A DNA stretch of 64,000 nt from Synechococcus sp. WH 7805 (GTDB taxonomy: Bacteria; Cyanobacteriota; Cyanobacteriia; PCC-6307; Cyanobiaceae): positions 1,670,333 to 1,734,332 of the forward strand of contig NZ_CH724168.1 of assembly GCF_000153285.1 (NCBI RefSeq), read 5' to 3'. Of this stretch, positions 17,729 through 28,572 are shown in pieces (the first letter of the stretch is position 1; each line of letters starts with the position of its first letter). A program made the translations under genes and the position numbers. The notes beneath the pieces were generated by a model. The model saw nothing but the letters and a program-made list of their open reading frames with translations, made no database searches and was not told the DNA's origin.

Positions 17729-17953
17729 TTGAACAAAGCGGCGTCGCTTGGATTCCTGTGGGGAGGAGCACTGCTCCTGAGTGCAGCACTGCGCTTTTGG
17801 GGTGCGCGTCACCCCGAGCCTCTGCCAGCCCATTCTGGTCCGGTGCTGCTGCTGGTGCTGGCCCCTGCCCTGTTGATCACCATCTGGTTGCTGTGGTCGT
17901 CCCGCGGGAGTGGAGAATCGGAGCAGTCCGATACAGATCAGGAGTCCGCTTGA
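17729..17953 (+). CDS. Small two-helix membrane protein upstream of argG
   Basis: The 74-residue ORF has a probable TTG start ([20 protein letters not shown]), two hydrophobic segments (about 6-22 and 38-57) and a Ser/Glu/Asp-rich tail. Its TGA overlaps the argG ATG as TGATG, so it is very likely translated and coupled to argG. It is not a recognised family. The start is uncertain because no ATG lies in frame. Confidence 0.6.
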   Translation: MNKAASLGFLWGGALLLSAALRFWGARHPEPLPAHSGPVLLLVLAPALLITIWLLWSSRGSGESEQSDTDQESA

Positions 17954-19158
17954 TGGGACGCGCCAAGAAGGTTGTGCTTGCTTATTCCGGCGGCGTGGAT
18001 ACGAGTGTCTGCATTCCGTATCTCAAGCAGGAGTGGGGTGTCGAGGAGGTGATCACGTTTGCAGCTGATCTCGGCCAGGGCGATGAGCTGGAGCCGATTC
18101 GGCGCAAGGCTCTCGATGCCGGTGCCAGTCAGTCTCTTGTGGGCGATCTCATTCGGCCGTTCATCGAAGAATTCGCCTTTCCCGCCATCAGGGCCAATGC
18201 CCTCTATGAGGGTCGCTATCCCTTGTCGACCGCTTTGGCACGTCCGTTGATCGCCCGGCGGCTTGTGGAGGTGGCGCGCGAGGTCGGTGCGGATGCAGTA
18301 GCCCATGGATGCACCGGTAAGGGCAATGATCAGGTGCGGTTTGATGTGGCGATTGCCGCTTTGGCTCCCGATCTGAAGGTGCTCACGCCGGCCAGGGAAT
18401 GGGGAATGAGCAGGGAGGAAACAATTGCCTATGGCGAACGTTGCGGCCTTCCAGCGCCGGTGAGCAAGAAATCTCCCTACTCAATCGATCTCAATCTTCT
18501 CGGCCGCAGTATTGAAGCCGGTCCTTTGGAAGATCCGATGCAGGCTCCTCCAGAAGAGGTGTTCGCCATGACGGTGTCGATTGATGCGGCACCCTCAGCG
18601 GCAGAGGAGATCGAGATCGCATTCGAAGCTGGTGATCCGGTGAGCATCAACGGCCAGCGTTTGGATCCTGTCGCCTTGATCCGAGAAGCCAACCGTTTGG
18701 CTGGATCCCATGGCATCGGTCGCCTCGACATGATCGAGAACCGGGTGGTGGGCATCAAGAGTCGGGAGATTTATGAAACGCCCGGTTTGCTTTTGCTGAT
18801 CCAGGCCCATCAGGAACTGGAGAGTCTCACCCTCGCAGCTGATGTGCTCCGCACCAAGCGACAACTGGAGATGCAGTGGGCTGATCTGGTGTATCAGGGA
18901 CTGTGGTTCGGTCCGCTCAAGGACGCCCTCGATGGCTTCATGGACCGCACCCAGACCCATGTGAACGGTGTGGTCCGGCTGCGTCTGTATAAGGGCAATG
19001 CCATTGTCACCGGCAGGGGGTCCAGCGATAGCAGCCTCTACGCTCCAGAAATGGCGTCCTACGGCAGCGAGGATCAGTTCGATCATCGCGCTGCCGAAGG
19101 GTTTATCTACATCTGGGGTCTTCCCATTCGTCTCTGGTCAGCAGCCCGCCGTCGTTGA
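17953..19158 (+). CDS. argG: Argininosuccinate synthase
   Basis: The enzyme joins citrulline and aspartate with ATP in arginine synthesis. The N-terminal PP-loop is [15 protein letters not shown]. Other family landmarks are [32 protein letters not shown] and the C-terminal [20 protein letters not shown]. The 401-residue length is normal. The start is the ATG overlapping the stop of the small membrane protein gene. It belongs to the long-frame bacterial ArgG type. Confidence 0.97.
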   Translation: MGRAKKVVLAYSGGVDTSVCIPYLKQEWGVEEVITFAADLGQGDELEPIRRKALDAGASQSLVGDLIRPFIEEFAFPAIRANALYEGRYPLSTALARPLIARRLVEVAREVGADAVAHGCTGKGNDQVRFDVAIAALAPDLKVLTPAREWGMSREETIAYGERCGLPAPVSKKSPYSIDLNLLGRSIEAGPLEDPMQAPPEEVFAMTVSIDAAPSAAEEIEIAFEAGDPVSINGQRLDPVALIREANRLAGSHGIGRLDMIENRVVGIKSREIYETPGLLLLIQAHQELESLTLAADVLRTKRQLEMQWADLVYQGLWFGPLKDALDGFMDRTQTHVNGVVRLRLYKGNAIVTGRGSSDSSLYAPEMASYGSEDQFDHRAAEGFIYIWGLPIRLWSAARRR

Positions 19159-19184
19159 TGTCTGTGGTGTGAATGCCGCCTGAC

Positions 19185-19562
19185 TTAAGCCGCCGCATCC
19201 ACATCCGGTTGCTGCCTGCTGCGACGCTGATCCGATCGCCAGCGGTACAGCGATGGCGGCTGCTCATTATCCGGAGACTCATCGATCAACTCAGCGGCTG
19301 TGCTGTCAAGCAGTTGCTGGGCTCTGGCGAGAAGTCGATACCGTTCCAGCAAAGGCTCGAGCCTTTGCTGGAATTTGCGTTCAAACATGTCCGGCAGTTC
19401 TTTGAGCAGCACTTCGTAGTCACTCACGGTCTGCTCGAGATCGACGATGCGTTGCTTCAAGCCACTGATCGTTAGATCTTCGCTGGGCTCGGCTTCAACG
19501 GCATCAGGCTTTGGACGCCAAATGGGTACCGGAGCTTGGTGGGAGGGGTCCTGGGGGTGCAT
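19185..19562 (-). CDS. Coiled-coil hypothetical protein
   Basis: The 125-residue protein has a Pro-rich N-terminus (MHPQDPSHQAPVPIWRPKP), a long amphipathic helix (about residues 30-90, heptad-like Leu/Gln/Glu pattern through LERYRLLARAQQLLD) and a basic, Arg/Gln-rich tail. No enzymatic motif is seen. It lies 43 bases downstream of rpsF in the same direction and may be on the rpsF transcript. The function is unknown. Confidence 0.65.
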   Translation of the reverse strand: MHPQDPSHQAPVPIWRPKPDAVEAEPSEDLTISGLKQRIVDLEQTVSDYEVLLKELPDMFERKFQQRLEPLLERYRLLARAQQLLDSTAAELIDESPDNEQPPSLYRWRSDQRRSRQQPDVDAAA

Positions 19563-19605
19563 GACCGGACGCTATCGCCCGGTCACGACTTCCACAATCC
19601 CTTGT

Positions 19606-19977
19606 TCAGGCCGTGGTTTCAGCGGGTTCTGGTTGGGGAGCAGCAGGCTCGGTGCCGGGCACAACGCGGGGTGCGGGCAGAGGACCTTCCTGCTTGACTG
19701 TGAGATAGCGAATCACATCCTCGCTGAGACGCATGGCTTTTTCGAGCACGGCCACCTGCTGACCATCGCCGTTGTGGCTGAGCTGCACGTAGATGCCTTC
19801 TTTGTGCTTCGCAATTGGATAGGCCAGGCGCCTTTTGCCTCTCATTTGGTTGTCAAGTACATCGGCGCCCGTTTCGACCAAAATGTCGCGGTACTTGGTG
19901 AGATGGGATTCAACCTCCTCCTCCGGAATGTCCGGGCGGAGGATGTACATGGTTTCGTAGTAAGGCTGCTGGGTCAT
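19606..19977 (-). CDS. rpsF: 30S ribosomal protein S6
   Basis: The 123-residue S6 begins [19 protein letters not shown] and contains the conserved [20 protein letters not shown] segment. A Pro/Ala/Glu-rich C-terminal extension (about 98-123) is common in cyanobacteria. S6 binds the central domain of 16S rRNA with S18. rpsR is not adjacent here. The leader contains a hairpin (20004-20019) that could be an autoregulatory site. Confidence 0.96.
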   Translation of the reverse strand: MTQQPYYETMYILRPDIPEEEVESHLTKYRDILVETGADVLDNQMRGKRRLAYPIAKHKEGIYVQLSHNGDGQQVAVLEKAMRLSEDVIRYLTVKQEGPLPAPRVVPGTEPAAPQPEPAETTA

Positions 19978-20003
19978 GGAGACAGCTCCGACAGGGACTG
20001 ATG

Positions 20004-20019
20004 GCTCACCTTGGTGAGC
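20004..20019 (-). promoter_or_regulatory. Hairpin in the rpsF leader
   Basis: A perfect inverted repeat GCTCACC-TT-GGTGAGC lies between the Tic20-like gene and rpsF, about 26 bases before the rpsF start. A CCG triplet sits just upstream of it on the mRNA (in GATCCGTCG). Known S6:S18 autoregulatory leaders contain a hairpin with an exposed CCG, so this may be such a leader. The assignment is an inference from sequence alone. Confidence 0.35.
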
Positions 20020-20057
20020 GACGGATCTAGCAGCCTATCTCCTGAGGGTTGACGTCT

Positions 20058-20522
20058 TCAGAAGAGCTGCATTCGTACAGCTTGGCTCAAGCCCGGCAGA
20101 TCTGGCTCTCGGCCGCGGATGCATTCCACGAGAGCGAAAATCACCACGGCCAGCACGGCAATTACCACAGTGCTGGAGAGGGTTCTCAGCATCAAACCGC
20201 TGCCCAAAGGCTGCAGGAGAATCATGAAGGCATACCCGAGCAGCACAACGATGATGTCCACCAGCAACGCCTGCAGCGTGTTGAAGCGAATGAAATAAGG
20301 CACAGCCGGGTTGCGGACCACGGCCAGGAACAGCAGGAAGAAAATCAGAAGGTTGCCGAAGGGGATTCCCTGCTCGAGGAGAGCGATCGGCAGAGCGGGC
20401 AGCGTCAGCCACTGCAGCCAAGGAAATTGCCCCATCAGGTGACGTCCGAAGGGAATCGCGTCACTCCAGGGGAGTAAGTACGCCAGTAGACCCAGGAACC
20501 GTTGCCAGGGAGGGATGGACAT
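20058..20522 (-). CDS. Tic20-family membrane protein
   Basis: The 154-residue protein has four hydrophobic helices and the cyanobacterial Tic20-like signature: an N-terminal RFLGLLAYLLPWSDAIPFG and a middle NPAVPYFIRFNTLQALLVDI. The plastid homologue is part of the protein import channel; the role in cyanobacteria is unsettled, but it sits in a cellular membrane. It lies upstream of rpsF in the same direction with an 80-base gap. Confidence 0.88.
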   Translation of the reverse strand: MSIPPWQRFLGLLAYLLPWSDAIPFGRHLMGQFPWLQWLTLPALPIALLEQGIPFGNLLIFFLLFLAVVRNPAVPYFIRFNTLQALLVDIIVVLLGYAFMILLQPLGSGLMLRTLSSTVVIAVLAVVIFALVECIRGREPDLPGLSQAVRMQLF

Positions 20523-20575
20523 GACCGCGGTTCAAACGATTTGAGCGTAGGCCCGGAGTCTGGGGATGCAGAGGC

Positions 20576-21469
20576 TCAGCGTCTTGTCGAGGCAAGGCTG
20601 TCGAGAGCCGCCTCGCGCATGACCTCCACCGGCACGTCCGAGCAACCGCTCCAGCGGCGAAGGGATGCTGCGCCCTGTTGGATGAGCATCTCCAAGCCAT
20701 CAATCGTGCGGCAACCTCGTTCTGCTCCCAGCGACAACCAAGGCGTGGGCCTTGGCGTGTAGATGAGGTCGTAAAGGGTTGTGCTGGACGTGAGATCGGT
20801 CCAGATCTCCCGATCGAGGGGCATGCTTGAACCGTTCTGGTGTCCCTCCATCCCCAGCGGGGTTGTGTTCACCACAAGGCAAGCCTGATCGAGGAGCTCC
20901 CTAACCCGGCTTCTTTCGAGGGGCATGCCAAACAGAGGGACCCGCTCCTCTCCGACGGTTTGGCGCAGATCGTTCAGGAAGGCAGCCAGGGCTGCATCCC
21001 GTCGTCCGGCGATGTGAATGGCCTTCAGAGGCAGTTGCTGAAGCCCTGCCACCACGGCACGGGCACTGCCACCGCAGCCCAGCACGATCGCTGTGCTGTT
21101 GTTCCAAGCCTCCGCCGCAGTCTGAAGAGGCGCCAGGAATCCCTCAACGTCGGTGTTGTGACCATGCCACCCGCCGTTGTCGGTGGGGATGAGGGTGTTC
21201 ACGGCTTGGAGACGCGAGGCCAGAGCACTTAGATCCGTGCAGTAGGACGCCACGGCTTGTTTGTGCGGGATGGTCACGTTCAGTCCGCGGCAGTTCACGG
21301 CTCTGAGGCCGGTCAGCACACACTCCAGATCGGACTCCGCACACGGCAAAGCCAGGTAACGCCAATCAAGCCCCATGGCCTCGAGGGCGGCGTTCTGCAT
21401 CACCGGCGAAAGCGAGTGACGCACCGGTTGCCCCAGCAGGCCGATCAGACCGGTGGTTCCGCTGATCAT
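20576..21469 (-). CDS. aroE: Shikimate dehydrogenase
   Basis: The 297-residue NADP-dependent enzyme of aromatic amino acid synthesis carries the shikimate-binding HSLSPVMQNAAL, the catalytic LNVTIPHKQA lysine and the NADP fold VLGCGGSARAVVAGL. I chose the ATG giving MISGTTGLIGLLGQPV; an in-frame upstream ATG would add 16 residues not typical of AroE. It diverges from dnaK with about 120 bases between the starts. A DAHP synthase for the same pathway lies at 40441-41505. Confidence 0.95.
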   Translation of the reverse strand: MISGTTGLIGLLGQPVRHSLSPVMQNAALEAMGLDWRYLALPCAESDLECVLTGLRAVNCRGLNVTIPHKQAVASYCTDLSALASRLQAVNTLIPTDNGGWHGHNTDVEGFLAPLQTAAEAWNNSTAIVLGCGGSARAVVAGLQQLPLKAIHIAGRRDAALAAFLNDLRQTVGEERVPLFGMPLERSRVRELLDQACLVVNTTPLGMEGHQNGSSMPLDREIWTDLTSSTTLYDLIYTPRPTPWLSLGAERGCRTIDGLEMLIQQGAASLRRWSGCSDVPVEVMREAALDSLASTRR

Positions 21470-21592
21470 CTTGCCGTTCTGTGTCTGGCCACCAGCCTGC
21501 CTGTTCGGGAACCACACCTCGCCTGCAAGCGTTTCCTCTGACGAAGATGCGAAGGATCTAATCAGTCATTTCGCGGAGACAGGAGCCACCGA

Positions 21593-23509
<1,917 letters not shown>

Positions 23510-23533
23510 TTCCAATCAAGTGATCAACAGAAA

Positions 23534-23557
23534 GGGGGCCGTTAGGCCCCCTTTTTT
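23534..23557 (+). terminator. Rho-independent terminator after dnaK
   Basis: A perfect 7-bp stem GGGGGCC / GTTA loop / GGCCCCC is followed by six T residues, 24 bases after the dnaK stop. The same stem could help end the convergent pstS transcript, but its T-tract on that strand is weak. Confidence 0.9.
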
Positions 23558-23586
23558 GTTGATCTCTGCGCTTTAGAGCTCTGCGA

Positions 23587-24597
23587 TCACTTGCTGATCT
23601 GGGCCACGGCAGCCTTGGATTTCTCCACAACCTCGGCCGGCAGGGAGACGTAGCCCAGTTCCGGAGCCTGGCTCTGGGACTTCTCCGAAAGCATGAAGTT
23701 GAAGGCCTTTTGCAGAAGCTCGGTCTTGTCGGCGTTGCCTTCCTTGTAGGCAAGGATCCAGGTGAAGGTCACGATCGGATAGCCCTTGGGAGGATTGGGA
23801 TTGCCCCCGATTAGATCGGGACCCAGGTCGATCGAAGCCAGAGCTGTGCTCTCGCTCTCGTTGGTGGGCTTCACCTGCTCACCGGATGCATTGGCCAAAG
23901 CAGCGGCCTTCAGCTTTCCTTTCACGTAGGCCACTTCCACGTAGCCCAGTCCACCATCGATCTGATTGAGCTGGGCGGAGACACCTTCGTTGCCCTTGGC
24001 ACCGACGCCTGTGGGCCAGGCCACGGATTTGCCGGTACCAGGACCGTTCTTCCAGGCATCGCTGATGGCTGAGAGATGTTTGGTGAAGTTGTAGGTGGTG
24101 CCGGAGCCATCGGAACGACGGACCACAGTGATGGCCTTGTCATCACAGCCAACTTCGCTGTAGTTCTTGATCTTGCCAAGGAAGATGGCGGCCAGTTGCT
24201 CCTGGGTGAGCTTCAGTTCGCAGCCAGGGAAGTTGTAGCCCACGGCAATGGCGCCCGCGGTCATTGGGATCTGCAGCACCCCGCGGGTCACTTTGGCGAT
24301 GTCGTCTGGCTTCATCGGTGCATCAGAGGCTCCGAAGTCCACGGTTCCCGCCTGGAACTGACGCACACCGGCGCCGGAACCAACCGACTGATAGTTCACT
24401 CTGACGCCCTGGGGAGCCAGTTCCTGGAACCAACGGGTGTAGATGGCTGCGGGGAACGAGGCGCCAGCCCCAGAGAGGCTGCCCTTGAGTTGGTCTCCGC
24501 CACCACCACCACCGCCTGAAGAGCAGGCGGCGAGGCTGACGCCAGCGGTGAGTCCCGCGATGGCAGTGAGCGCTCGGGCTTGAAAAGAACGACGCAT
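23587..24597 (-). CDS. pstS: Phosphate ABC transporter substrate-binding lipoprotein
   Basis: The 336-residue protein has a lipoprotein signal peptide with the lipobox SLAAC (Cys about 25) followed by a Gly-rich linker. Mature PstS features include LSGAGASFPAAIYTRWF, DFGASDAPM and VVRRSDGSGTTYNFTKHL. It captures phosphate in the periplasm for the Pst ABC importer. The other pst genes are not adjacent, as is common in marine Synechococcus, where pstS is often alone. A pair of Pho-box-like repeats lies upstream. Confidence 0.96.
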   Translation of the reverse strand: MRRSFQARALTAIAGLTAGVSLAACSSGGGGGGGDQLKGSLSGAGASFPAAIYTRWFQELAPQGVRVNYQSVGSGAGVRQFQAGTVDFGASDAPMKPDDIAKVTRGVLQIPMTAGAIAVGYNFPGCELKLTQEQLAAIFLGKIKNYSEVGCDDKAITVVRRSDGSGTTYNFTKHLSAISDAWKNGPGTGKSVAWPTGVGAKGNEGVSAQLNQIDGGLGYVEVAYVKGKLKAAALANASGEQVKPTNESESTALASIDLGPDLIGGNPNPPKGYPIVTFTWILAYKEGNADKTELLQKAFNFMLSEKSQSQAPELGYVSLPAEVVEKSKAAVAQISK

Positions 24598-24669
24598 GAA
24601 TTCGATGGCGAAAACGGCTTGTCAGGAGATAGAGCTCCGCTCGAACCTTATGCACTCCCTTTCAGCGTC

Positions 24670-24687
24670 GAATTAAGGACCGGTAAG
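24670..24687 (-). promoter_or_regulatory. Pho-box-like repeat pair upstream of pstS
   Basis: On the minus strand two 8-mers, CTTACCGG and CTTAATTC, lie two bases apart, both beginning with the CTTA typical of cyanobacterial PhoB sites. A -10-like CATAAG follows 17 bases downstream, about 50 bases before the pstS start. The element overlaps the end of the upstream oxidase gene. Only two repeats are seen, not the usual three or four. Confidence 0.35.
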
Positions 24688-25779
24688 CAATGGTGAATCA
24701 ATTTGCTGGCCCACCCATTCGGCGCTGGCCGGTGCCAGCAGCACGCCGTTCCGGTAGTGGCCTGAGGCCAGAATCAGGCCTGGTTCCAGTGTCTCCAGTA
24801 GCGGTGCCGGGCGGCCCTGCGGGCGCGCCCGCAGTCCTTGCCACTGGCCGATCCGCTCCGCCTCAAGCAACCATGACGGTGCCTGGTTGTTCAGCGTTGT
24901 CATCGCAGACACGAGGGAGGAATCAGCCACCGTGCCTGGTTCCACGGTGGCTCCCAACCACAGCTGCTGATCGCCGTGGGGGATCAGATTGATGCCGCCA
25001 CAAGTGAGCACAGCTGGCCATCCCGTCCAGCCGGGGTGAGGGTTCGGCAGTTTCAAATCCAGCACCTGCCCCAGCACAGCCTCCATCGGTCGGTGGTGTC
25101 CCAGGGGCTCAAGCAATTGCGAACTGCCTAGGGCCGAGCAGATCACCACTGCATCAACGTTGAAGCGATCGCCCTCGGCTGTGATCACCTGCCATCGGCC
25201 TCCCCTGGCAGCGTCGGAGCGTTGCAGATGCTCAACACGGGTTGCTTGAGTTGCCCCACCCTCCGCGTCGAATGCACGACGCAGGGCCCGCAGCAACCCC
25301 AGAGGATCCACGCGTCCGTCCCGTTCCGACAGCAGAGCCCCATGGCCTGGCCTTGGCCAGGGATGCGGTGCTGGCGTCAAGGTTTGTTCGTCAAGAAAAC
25401 GCAGCCCTGCGTGCGGTCTGGCTTCAGCGAGCTGTCGCATGCGTTCGGCGTCCTCGTCGCTGCTGGCCAGCTGAACCAGAGGGGTCTGAAGGCTGAGTGG
25501 TGAGGTCGGATCGTCAAGCTGCACGACCCATTCAGGCCAGAGCGCCATGCTTCGTTGGCGAAGCCGCCAGCCCCGGCCGCTGGAACGGCGAAAGGCATGG
25601 CCCATCAGCACGCCGAGGGACGCTGTGCTTCCGTTCAAGCAGCGTTGGTTCGATGCTTGCGGAACGGCGGATGCCACAGAGGGATCCACCAGAACCACTG
25701 CATGTCCCAGGCGCCTGAGATGCCAGGACGTGGCAGTGCCGACAATGCCGGCACCAATGACGGCGATGGAGGCTGTCAG
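24673..25779 (-). CDS. FAD-dependent glycine oxidase-like protein (ThiO/DAO family)
   Basis: The 368-codon frame encodes an N-terminal dinucleotide-binding fold IAVIGAGIVGTATSWHL, a central DAO-type substrate domain (DGRVDPLGLLRALRRAF) and the C-terminal GLILASGHYRNGVLLAPASA typical of glycine oxidase ThiO and relatives. The FAD motif is reached only if translation begins at CTG (25779-25777), which overlaps the psbQ stop as CTGA; no ATG, GTG or TTG lies in frame for about 30 codons upstream. A GTG at 25698 would delete the FAD site. ThiO supplies the glycine imine for the thiazole of thiamine; a general amino-acid oxidase is the alternative. Confidence 0.85.
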   Translation of the reverse strand: MTASIAVIGAGIVGTATSWHLRRLGHAVVLVDPSVASAVPQASNQRCLNGSTASLGVLMGHAFRRSSGRGWRLRQRSMALWPEWVVQLDDPTSPLSLQTPLVQLASSDEDAERMRQLAEARPHAGLRFLDEQTLTPAPHPWPRPGHGALLSERDGRVDPLGLLRALRRAFDAEGGATQATRVEHLQRSDAARGGRWQVITAEGDRFNVDAVVICSALGSSQLLEPLGHHRPMEAVLGQVLDLKLPNPHPGWTGWPAVLTCGGINLIPHGDQQLWLGATVEPGTVADSSLVSAMTTLNNQAPSWLLEAERIGQWQGLRARPQGRPAPLLETLEPGLILASGHYRNGVLLAPASAEWVGQQIDSPLLTGP

Positions 25780-26234
25780 CTCAGAGCTTGGGCAGGGATC
25801 ACCTTGGAATAGTTGGAGAAGCCGGTGGCCACGGCCACATAGGCCTTCTGGAGGCGAGCACCATCCTGAAGACGGGCTGCTTCGTCGAGATCGGCCATGG
25901 CCTCTTTGAGGTCAGCGGCCAGAGCATTGGCCTGGTCACGATCCTGGGGAAGTAGGCGCTGGTTGATGTACAGCATCTCGCGGCCTACTTCTTGCATCGG
26001 CCCGTGGATCAGATTGCGCGTGAAGGTCCAGTCGCGCTGATTCACAAGTTGGGCCAATTCCGGAAGGCGCTCTTTGGCCGCTGTGAATCCCTCAACCTGG
26101 CGACGAATCACCGCCATGTCGTCAGGACTGATGGTGGCAGGCTTGGCATTGGCACCGCCACTGCAAGCGGCCAGGCCGAAGCAGAGAGCGAGACAGAGGC
26201 AGAACGCAGCAAGGCGACGCAGGGCGCTCAGCAT
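25776..26234 (-). CDS. psbQ: Photosystem II lipoprotein PsbQ (CyanoQ)
   Basis: The 152-residue protein has a lipoprotein signal (lipobox LAAC, Cys about 24) and a four-helix-type mature region with RRQVEGFTAAKERLPELAQL, RDWTFTRNLIHGPMQEVGR and DDLDEAARLQDG-like helices. CyanoQ is anchored on the lumenal side of photosystem II and stabilises the oxygen-evolving complex. Its last codon AGC and stop TGA contain the CTG that starts the downstream oxidase frame, so the two genes are probably translationally coupled. Confidence 0.93.
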   Translation of the reverse strand: MLSALRRLAAFCLCLALCFGLAACSGGANAKPATISPDDMAVIRRQVEGFTAAKERLPELAQLVNQRDWTFTRNLIHGPMQEVGREMLYINQRLLPQDRDQANALAADLKEAMADLDEAARLQDGARLQKAYVAVATGFSNYSKVIPAQALS

Positions 26235-26431
26235 GGAAGCGAAAAGAAGTGCAATGAGCTTAACCGCGACCTTCAGCGGTCATCTTCACAGTCGCAATGG
26301 GTACGGTTGGGCAATCTTGAGTGCCAGCTCCAGGGGTTCAACGGATGTCACCGGGCCACACCAAGGGCCCTCATCCCGCACCATTGCTGAGCTCATCGGC
26401 TCTTCCAGGCTCAGAATCAGGGTCATTCACC

Positions 26432-27295
26432 ATGTCATCTGTGTCTTCCGCTTCGGTCATCCTGCATCTGATCTGTCCGGATCGTCCGGCGCTCGTCAGT
26501 GACATTGCCGGCTGGGTGGCTGCCAATGGCGGCAATATTCGTCACGCCGACCACCACACGGATCTTGAGGCTGGATTGTTCCTAAGCCGGATCGAATGGG
26601 ATGTTGAGGGGTTCGGGTTACCCAGGGATGCCATTCCTTTGGCGGTTAAGGCTCTGGCGGAGCGTCTGGGCGGTGACGCCAATGTTCATTTTTCCGATGA
26701 CCACCCCCGGGTAGCAATCCTGGTCAGCAAGCAGAACCACTGTCTACTGGATCTGCTTTGGCGGGCACGCAGCGGGGAGCTGCCGATGCAGGTTCCCCTG
26801 GTGATCGGCAACCATCCCGACCTGGAACCCTGCTGCGCTGATTTCGGTGTTCCTTTCGTCTGCGTTCCCGTGACGAAGGACAGCAAGCCGGAGGCAGAAG
26901 CCACCATTCTCAACCTGTTGGATGAGCACCAGATTGATCTGGCTGTGCTTGCCAAATACATGCAGGTGCTGAGCGGAGATTTTCTGGAACGCTTTCCCGA
27001 GGTGATCAACATTCACCACTCCTTCCTGCCGGCCTTCAAGGGTGCGCAGCCTTATCACCGGGCCTGGGAGCGCGGTGTGAAGCTGATCGGAGCCACGGCG
27101 CACTACGTCACCGAAGAACTCGATGATGGGCCGATCATTGAGCAGACAATCGCCAACATCAGTCACCGTGATGAGGTGGGGGATCTGATTCGAAAAGGCC
27201 GTGATACTGAGCGGCTGGCCCTAGCCCGCGCCCTGCGTCTCCACCTTCGTCGTCAGGTGATGGTGTATCGCGGACGTACAGCTGTGTTTGCATGA
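26432..27295 (+). CDS. purU: Formyltetrahydrofolate deformylase
   Basis: The 287-residue protein has an N-terminal ACT-like domain (ILHLICPDRPALVSDIAGWV) and a C-terminal formyltransferase-fold domain with the hydrolase signature INIHHSFLPAFKGAQPYHRA and the catalytic Asp region EELDDGPIIEQ. It releases formate and THF from 10-formyl-THF; the formate can feed PurT, also encoded here. The ATG after the long gap gives MSSVSSASV. It overlaps the next gene by four bases (ATGA). Confidence 0.94.
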   Translation: MSSVSSASVILHLICPDRPALVSDIAGWVAANGGNIRHADHHTDLEAGLFLSRIEWDVEGFGLPRDAIPLAVKALAERLGGDANVHFSDDHPRVAILVSKQNHCLLDLLWRARSGELPMQVPLVIGNHPDLEPCCADFGVPFVCVPVTKDSKPEAEATILNLLDEHQIDLAVLAKYMQVLSGDFLERFPEVINIHHSFLPAFKGAQPYHRAWERGVKLIGATAHYVTEELDDGPIIEQTIANISHRDEVGDLIRKGRDTERLALARALRLHLRRQVMVYRGRTAVFA

Positions 27296-28572
27296 CTGTC
27301 TCCCTGCCCATGGTCAAGGCCTGGCTGGACGGAGAAGTTCCTGATTCGGCGTCCATTTGGGGATGGCGTTGCTTTCAGTTGGGGCTCTTTCTGCTGCCAT
27401 CCAGTGCGCTGCTGGGTGGCCTTCTGCTCTTTCCGGCACTGATTCTGGGAAGCCTGGGCCGGGCGCGGCCGTTCTGGCGTGATCCCTGGAATGCGCCCTT
27501 GCTTCTGGCTGGATCGCTCATGGTGGTTGGTTGTTTTCGGTCGTATTCAGGCGTGCTGGCCTGGGCAGGTCTGGCCAACTGGATTCCCTTCTTCTGGGGG
27601 TTCTGGGGGTTTCAGCCCTACTTGGCTCTTCCGCAATCCCGCCGGCGCTGCAGTCTCTGGCTTGTGGCCGGGAGCGTTCCAGTGGTGGTGACCGGCCTGG
27701 GCCAGCTGTGGTTGGGATGGCAGGGACCCTGGCAGTTGTTTGGCGGCTTGATCATCTGGTTTGTGTCTGCCGGTGGCCGCCCTGAAGGACGATTGTCTGG
27801 ACTGTTCGATTACGCCAACATCGCTTCGGCCTGGTTGGCGATGGTCTGGCCACTGATGCTCGCGGCGTTGGTTCAGCCCGGTCTCAACCGCACGCGTCGT
27901 GGGGTGGTTCTCACGGTGGCCGCGTCCGTGGTGCTGTCTCTGGTGCTCACAGAGTCCCGGAATGGCTGGGGAGCGCTGGTTTTGGCTGTTCCGCTGGTGC
28001 TCGGGCCGCCGAGTTGGCCTTGGCTGCTGCCTCTGCTTGCGTTGGCCCTGTTGCCTGTACTGGTGGCTGTTGTGCCGGGGCTGCCGCCTGCGCTCCAGGA
28101 TCCCGCCCGTACGCTTGTGCCTGAGGGGGTCTGGGCTCGTCTCAGCGATGCGCAGTACGCCGGCGAGCGTGCTCTGGCGTCCACACGGCTCAGCCAGTGG
28201 GGGCTGGCCCTGCAGTTGAATGCGGAACGCCCCTGGTTTGGCTGGGGTGCTGCAGCTTTTTCAGTGATCTATCCCCTGAGAGCGGGTAAGTGGCATGGTC
28301 ATGCCCACAATCTTCCGCTTGAACTGGCCATCAGCCATGGCTTGCCGGTGGCTGTGTTGGTGGTGGGTCTGGTGTTGGCGTTGCTGGTGGTGAGCCTGCG
28401 CCGTGGTTTGTCGACTTTGTTTGATCGAGCCTGGTGGACGGCCGTGCTGGTGCTGGTGGTTCTGCACGCCACGGATCTACCGTTTTTCGACAGCCGTCTA
28501 AATATTGCCGGTTGGATCCTGCTGGCGGGGTTACGCAGCGGGATTGCAAACTATAAGGATATTAATCGATGA
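27292..28572 (+). CDS. O-antigen ligase/polymerase-like membrane protein
   Basis: The 426-residue protein has about ten to twelve hydrophobic helices and the Wzy/WaaL-type central block LVLTESRNGWGALVLAVPLVL followed by a periplasmic loop ending GHAHNLPLELAISHGLPVA, the H-x-H-N pattern typical of O-antigen ligases. It could also be related to the cyanobacterial IctB-like proteins of the same superfamily. It probably acts on surface glycans at the inner membrane. It is translationally coupled to purU, and its stop codon directly abuts the convergent protease gene with no spacer. Confidence 0.82.
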   Translation: MTVSLPMVKAWLDGEVPDSASIWGWRCFQLGLFLLPSSALLGGLLLFPALILGSLGRARPFWRDPWNAPLLLAGSLMVVGCFRSYSGVLAWAGLANWIPFFWGFWGFQPYLALPQSRRRCSLWLVAGSVPVVVTGLGQLWLGWQGPWQLFGGLIIWFVSAGGRPEGRLSGLFDYANIASAWLAMVWPLMLAALVQPGLNRTRRGVVLTVAASVVLSLVLTESRNGWGALVLAVPLVLGPPSWPWLLPLLALALLPVLVAVVPGLPPALQDPARTLVPEGVWARLSDAQYAGERALASTRLSQWGLALQLNAERPWFGWGAAAFSVIYPLRAGKWHGHAHNLPLELAISHGLPVAVLVVGLVLALLVVSLRRGLSTLFDRAWWTAVLVLVVLHATDLPFFDSRLNIAGWILLAGLRSGIANYKDINR

